Assembly: GCA_963804055.1 (NCBI GenBank)
Contig: CAWDOU010000005.1
Span: 558,001-622,000 of the forward strand
DNA from: Bog-473 sp963804055
Lineage (GTDB): Bacteria; Actinomycetota; Acidimicrobiia; Acidimicrobiales; RAAP-2
DNA: 64,000 bases
Direction of reading: 5' to 3'
Position numbers and translations under genes: made by a program. Below are positions 60,618 to 64,000 of the stretch, one piece after another. Below the pieces are notes generated by a model. It was not told where the DNA came from, ran no database searches, and worked only from the letters and a program-made list of their open reading frames with translations. Each line of letters opens with the position of its first letter. The stretch's first letter is position 1.

Positions 60618-61115
60618 TTAGACGCGGGACGAGCGACGAAGGTACGCGCGGAGGCGCAGGCCGTCCCCGGCATCAAGCGCGGCCAACAACGAATCCAGCG
60701 CAGTAAACGTCACGTCTCCGAGTTCGGCTCGTAGTTGGTCTTCGATCACCTCAGCCGCAGCGCGCTGTTGCGCCAGGTAGTCGACCCCCAGAGGCGTAAG
60801 GACGACCGACTTCTCCCTCTTGCTGGTGGATGAATCGGCCACCGCGACGTAGCCATGGTCACGGAGTTCCGCGACGACCTTGCTGGCACCCTGCCTGGTG
60901 ATGCCGAGTTCTCGTCCGATGGCCGAGATGGTTGATCCAGCTCTGTCGGAGCACACTCGCAAGACGCGGCCGTCGGGGAAGCGGCGTTCGCCGAACCCCG
61001 CGTCGGCCATCGCCCGGTCCAGCCGAAGTTGATAGCCCAGCCAGGCGCGCCTGAGCGCCGCTCCGAGTCCCGCTGATGTCGGCTCAATGCTCGATGCGTC
61101 GTTGTCGGGGACCAC
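60618..61115 (-). CDS. MarR-family transcriptional regulator
   Basis: About 165 residues from GTG 61115. Winged-helix MarR pattern: GLGAALRRAWLGYQLRLDRA, VCSDRAGSTISAIGRELGIT then RQGASKVVAELRDHGYVAVA (recognition helix), wing STSKREKSVVLTPLG, and dimer helices AEVIEDQLRAELGDVTFTAL. The same frame extends upstream but the extra text is not protein-like. No divergent target is obvious; the gene faces the att3 repeats. The secreted operon at 61252 lies beyond it in the opposite direction, so it is the likely target (inference). Confidence 0.83.
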   Translation of the reverse strand: MVPDNDASSIEPTSAGLGAALRRAWLGYQLRLDRAMADAGFGERRFPDGRVLRVCSDRAGSTISAIGRELGITRQGASKVVAELRDHGYVAVADSSTSKREKSVVLTPLGVDYLAQQRAAAEVIEDQLRAELGDVTFTALDSLLAALDAGDGLRLRAYLRRSSRV

Positions 61116-61251
61116 GAGAGAGATGTTAGCGAACTGTGAACTTAGTTGACAGTCTGCCCGGTGCGCCCGATACTCGGAATATGCGGCGCATGGGCACCAC
61201 GATTTCACTGTTCGAGTCGCGCCCTTTGGCCTGCGCGGCGAAGGCACGTTC

Positions 61252-62790
61252 ATGAGACCGCACTGCCGTGGATGTGCGGTTGCCCGCGTCTTGGGAGTGG
61301 CGGTGGCGCTGACGTTGAGCGTGTCGGTGGCGAGCGCAGCGACTGCAGCAGCGTCCGAGGCGACTGCTGCTCGCGGTCCTGCTGCTCGGTACGCCGTGGC
61401 GGCACAGCGCCAGCCGCTGACCGTGAACGCCAAGTCCGTGGTGGCACACGACACCGAGACCGAGGCACTCGTGGCGCATTCAGGTCGAATCTTTGCAGCA
61501 ACGGGCCAGTGGGAGTACCCCGGTCCCTCGGCGTTCGGGCAGGTTCTGGTCAAGAAATCGAAGACCGCGCCGTGGTCGGTGTTCGAGCAGACGCAGTCCC
61601 TTCGGGTCCAAGCATTGGACTCCTTCCCGATCCCGAGTGATCAGGGTCTCGGTCCCGGCCATTCGCTCCTCGTCACCCAAGCCATCGTCGCCGGGCGCTC
61701 GAGGATCCAGTGGTTGCTCGACGGCGCGAACTCATTCTCCCTTCGCAATTCGTACGTGCTTCCGGCGGGCGCCGACGTTCGCGCCTTCGGGGCGCATGAG
61801 TCGGGTGGGATCTGGTCCGTCTATGCGGGGGTTCGTCCGACGGGGATCATCCAGGGAGCCTGGTCACCGGCTCGCCACACCTTGGCGTTCAGTCCCAAGC
61901 CCGAGCTCACGGTGGCTCCACCGGGATCAAGGGGCGCGGTGACGCAAAAGGTGACCAGCTTCGCCGATTGTGGCAGGGCCCTGTACACGACCATTCACAC
62001 GACGCTCTATCGGCGCAACGACGGTGCCTTGCCCTCCGGAATCCCTCGCTGGGTCGCGGTGTACCGAGCGCCGCCGGTGGGGCTGCACGACAGCGGACTG
62101 CGGGGCATCACGTGCGTCGCGCACAACGGGTCGGCATCGCTGCTCATCTCGACCGAGGGCAACGGCAATGTCTACCGGTTCGACGGCTTGCCGCGAGGCC
62201 AGCTCGACACTACGGAAAGCCCGAGCCCGGGTTCGGTCTCCCACGTGCTGGTACAGACGCTCGAGTTCCAACCGGCCCCCGCCATCCGCCAGATGTTGGC
62301 GGCGCAGGGCACGGTCATCCCCGCGACTGGAGGAAGCTCGATCGCGTATGTGATCGCGGACTACAACAACGCAGACTTCCAGACGATGACGATCGGAGGC
62401 GTCCATCGGCAAGTGTTCGGGTTCGAGTGGGGATACCAGGGAGTCTGCCCCGCGACGCAGAAATGTGGACCCATCGCCTCGGGCGTGGTGCACATCAACG
62501 TGAGTGCCTGCTTCGCGGTGCGGACCGATCAGGGTCACGCGCCGACTTACATGTTGCGTTGTCTGAGTGGGCCCACGGTGAATCCCTCCGCCCAGGTGTC
62601 GAATCCGATCCGCTCTGGGCAGGCGTTCGTCTCCATCCGCAGCATCGTGCCCTCGCCGTTTGCCGACGGCCGGATCTATTACGGCGGTTACGACTGCAAC
62701 TTCTATCCCGCCGACGGCACGGCGTGGATGGCCACGTCTCTGCTCAGCTCTCTCAGCCTCTCCGTTTCATCGAAAGGGAGCCACGCATGA
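61252..62790 (+). CDS. Secreted protein of unknown function, upstream of a phosphoesterase
   Basis: About 512 residues. Signal peptide VLGVAVALTLSVSVASAATA. The rest is beta-rich with repeated motifs such as VVAHDTETEALVAHSGRIFA, LLVTQAIVAGRSRIQWLLDG, ITCVAHNGSASLLISTEGNG and GGVHRQVFGFEWGYQGVCPA, suggesting a beta-propeller-like exoprotein. Cysteines are paired in the C-terminal half. I do not recognise the family. The stop overlaps the phosphoesterase start (ATGA 62787-62790), so the two act together, perhaps on extracellular phosphate esters or lipids. Confidence 0.65.
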   Translation: MRPHCRGCAVARVLGVAVALTLSVSVASAATAAASEATAARGPAARYAVAAQRQPLTVNAKSVVAHDTETEALVAHSGRIFAATGQWEYPGPSAFGQVLVKKSKTAPWSVFEQTQSLRVQALDSFPIPSDQGLGPGHSLLVTQAIVAGRSRIQWLLDGANSFSLRNSYVLPAGADVRAFGAHESGGIWSVYAGVRPTGIIQGAWSPARHTLAFSPKPELTVAPPGSRGAVTQKVTSFADCGRALYTTIHTTLYRRNDGALPSGIPRWVAVYRAPPVGLHDSGLRGITCVAHNGSASLLISTEGNGNVYRFDGLPRGQLDTTESPSPGSVSHVLVQTLEFQPAPAIRQMLAAQGTVIPATGGSSIAYVIADYNNADFQTMTIGGVHRQVFGFEWGYQGVCPATQKCGPIASGVVHINVSACFAVRTDQGHAPTYMLRCLSGPTVNPSAQVSNPIRSGQAFVSIRSIVPSPFADGRIYYGGYDCNFYPADGTAWMATSLLSSLSLSVSSKGSHA

Positions 62791-64000
62791 AGCGACACGC
62801 GAGATCACTGCGACGATCGACGGTCGCCATTGCCGGAGGTGCCCTCGTCGTTCTGGCGCTCACACTCAGCGCGTGCGGCAGCTCGCCGGCCCAGCCGGCG
62901 GCCTCTCCCGAACGGGTGAGCGGCGGGCCGACAGGGCACTACCTCGTGGCCTCCGGGATCCACAAGATCAAGCACATCATCGTCATCGAGCAGGAGAACC
63001 GTTCGTTTGACAGCTACTTCGGCACCTACCCTGGAGCCGACGGCATTCCGACGGCGAACGGCGTGCCAACGGTGTGCGTGCCCGTCCCGACGGGCGGCTG
63101 CCAAGCGCCATACCATGACACGGCCGACGTCAACGGAGGCGGGCCGCACGGCGAGCACAACGCGAGGGCAGACGTCAACGGGGGGAAGATGGACGGATTC
63201 ATCGCCTCGGCCACGAGCGGGAAGAAGGGGTGCGGCGCCAACGTCAACACGGTCGACAATCCCGCGTGCTCGAACTCGGCGACACCAGACGTAATGGGCT
63301 ACCACACGGCGGCGGAGATCCCGAACTATTGGACCTACGCCAAGGACTTCACCCTTGACGACCACATGTTCGAGCCCGTCGCGTCGTGGTCGCTGCCCGA
63401 TCATCTCTACTTGGTGTCAGGGTGGTCGGCTATCTGCTCGAGCCCAGCACCGTCGAGCTGTAAGAACGAGATCCGCGGGCCCTACACCCCCGTACAGATG
63501 CAGAGGTACGTGGACCAGGCCATTAACACCGGCACCGCCGACGTGACCAACGCATGGACCGACATCACCTGGCTGCTCTACAACAAGCACGTTTCGTGGG
63601 CCTACTACGTCCAGACCGGCGACCAGCCAGACTGTGAGAACGACTCAGCCGTGGCATGCCCGCCGGTGGCGCAGAGCTATCTCACCCCAGGCATCTGGAA
63701 CCCGCTCCCTATCTTCGAGGACGTGCAGAAGGACCACCAGATCCGCAACATCCAGCCGCTGAACAACTACTTCGCGGAGGCCAAGAAAGGGACGCTGCCG
63801 TCAGTCATGTGGGTGACTCCATCCCAGGCCGACAGCGAGCATCCGCCGGCCAGCGTCCACCAGGGCCAGGCCTACGTCACTGCGGTGATCAACGCAGCCA
63901 TGAAGAGCCCGGATTGGGGTTCGACTGCCATCTTCTTGCAGTGGGACGACTGGGGCGGCTTCTACGACAACGTCGTGCCGCCTCCCGTCGACCAGAACGG
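62787..64000 (+). CDS. Phosphoesterase/phospholipase C-like lipoprotein (3' end outside window)
   Basis: Starts MKRHARSLRRSTVAIAGGAL with a lipobox in ALTLSACGSS. Then HIIVIEQENRSFDSYFGTYP is the classic first motif of the phosphoesterase family (phospholipase C, acid phosphatase AcpA; the ENxSFD Asn/Asp bind metal), followed by YWTYAKDFTLDDHMFEPVAS, PSVMWVTPSQADSEHPPASV with further metal ligands, and LQWDDWGGFYDNVVPP. It cleaves phosphate esters outside the cell. About 404 residues are present; the C-terminus is beyond the window. Upstream coupling by ATGA. Confidence 0.88.
   Translation, partial: MKRHARSLRRSTVAIAGGALVVLALTLSACGSSPAQPAASPERVSGGPTGHYLVASGIHKIKHIIVIEQENRSFDSYFGTYPGADGIPTANGVPTVCVPVPTGGCQAPYHDTADVNGGGPHGEHNARADVNGGKMDGFIASATSGKKGCGANVNTVDNPACSNSATPDVMGYHTAAEIPNYWTYAKDFTLDDHMFEPVASWSLPDHLYLVSGWSAICSSPAPSSCKNEIRGPYTPVQMQRYVDQAINTGTADVTNAWTDITWLLYNKHVSWAYYVQTGDQPDCENDSAVACPPVAQSYLTPGIWNPLPIFEDVQKDHQIRNIQPLNNYFAEAKKGTLPSVMWVTPSQADSEHPPASVHQGQAYVTAVINAAMKSPDWGSTAIFLQWDDWGGFYDNVVPPPVDQN

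Overview
The window is high-GC bacterial DNA with the gene stock of an actinomycete: several F420-type luciferase-like oxidoreductases, a DUF222/HNH '13E12-type' protein, a CYP123/SDR/CYP51/ferredoxin cluster in the order known from Mycobacterium, many GTG starts and dense 4-base stop/start overlaps. An uncultured or soil Acidimicrobiia-like member of the Actinomycetota fits, but the sequence alone does not fix the class. Three apparent single-base frame disruptions lie in or near G-rich stretches (about 8.9, 22.95 and 33.02 kb), so draft-assembly errors are possible.

0-8 kb: end of serB, a TrhA/hemolysin III protein, an HNH protein whose 5' end lies in 12-bp tandem repeats, then minus-strand acyl-CoA and ring-type catabolism genes (CaiB CoA-transferase, amidohydrolase, F420 oxidoreductase, enoyl-CoA hydratase, carboxymuconolactone decarboxylase-like protein, hydroxyisobutyrate dehydrogenase-like protein). 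8-13.7 kb: a plus-strand operon with a conserved hypothetical protein, TetR regulator, a P450 fused in frame to a short-chain dehydrogenase, CYP51, its 3Fe-4S ferredoxin and a SnoaL-like protein. 13.7-23.6 kb: NERD protein, secreted TAP-like hydrolase, GH78 rhamnosidase with an NHL-propeller partner, dienelactone hydrolase/DUF6295/phosphotransferase operon, and a frameshifted F420 oxidoreductase. 23.6-37.7 kb: two large MacB/FtsX-like permeases, one ABC ATPase, a frameshifted histidine kinase, two response regulators, a REC-adenylate cyclase, and a divergent cyclic-nucleotide-binding protein; this looks like a signalling block controlling an export system. 37.7-44.7 kb: threonine-rich membrane protein, cyclase-ATPase regulator, MpaB-type oxygenase, an unknown protein, and another F420 oxidoreductase.

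44.7-60.5 kb is a composite genomic island at an intact tRNA-Lys(TTT). A tyrosine integrase lies just inside. The last 43 bp of the tRNA region recur perfectly at 57302-57344 and with two mismatches at 60403-60445. Each of the three att copies has a nearby pair of TGCTACT repeats on its island side, as expected of integrase arm sites. The first segment (about 12.6 kb) carries an ABC-2 exporter, a ribbon-helix-helix-like protein, decayed excisionase-like and DHFR-like genes, an aquaporin with a coupled small gene, a haloperoxidase-like hydrolase, a large LuxR-family ATPase regulator and a TDT transporter. The second segment (about 3.1 kb, no integrase) has an ion channel cut off at the att site, a secreted Cys-rich protein, a DUF6790-like membrane protein and a decayed initiator-tRNA 3' half. 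Beyond the last att copy are paired 18-bp repeats, a MarR regulator, and a secreted two-gene operon ending in a phospholipase C-like phosphoesterase cut by the window end.

No CRISPR array, rRNA, or complete insertion sequence was seen.
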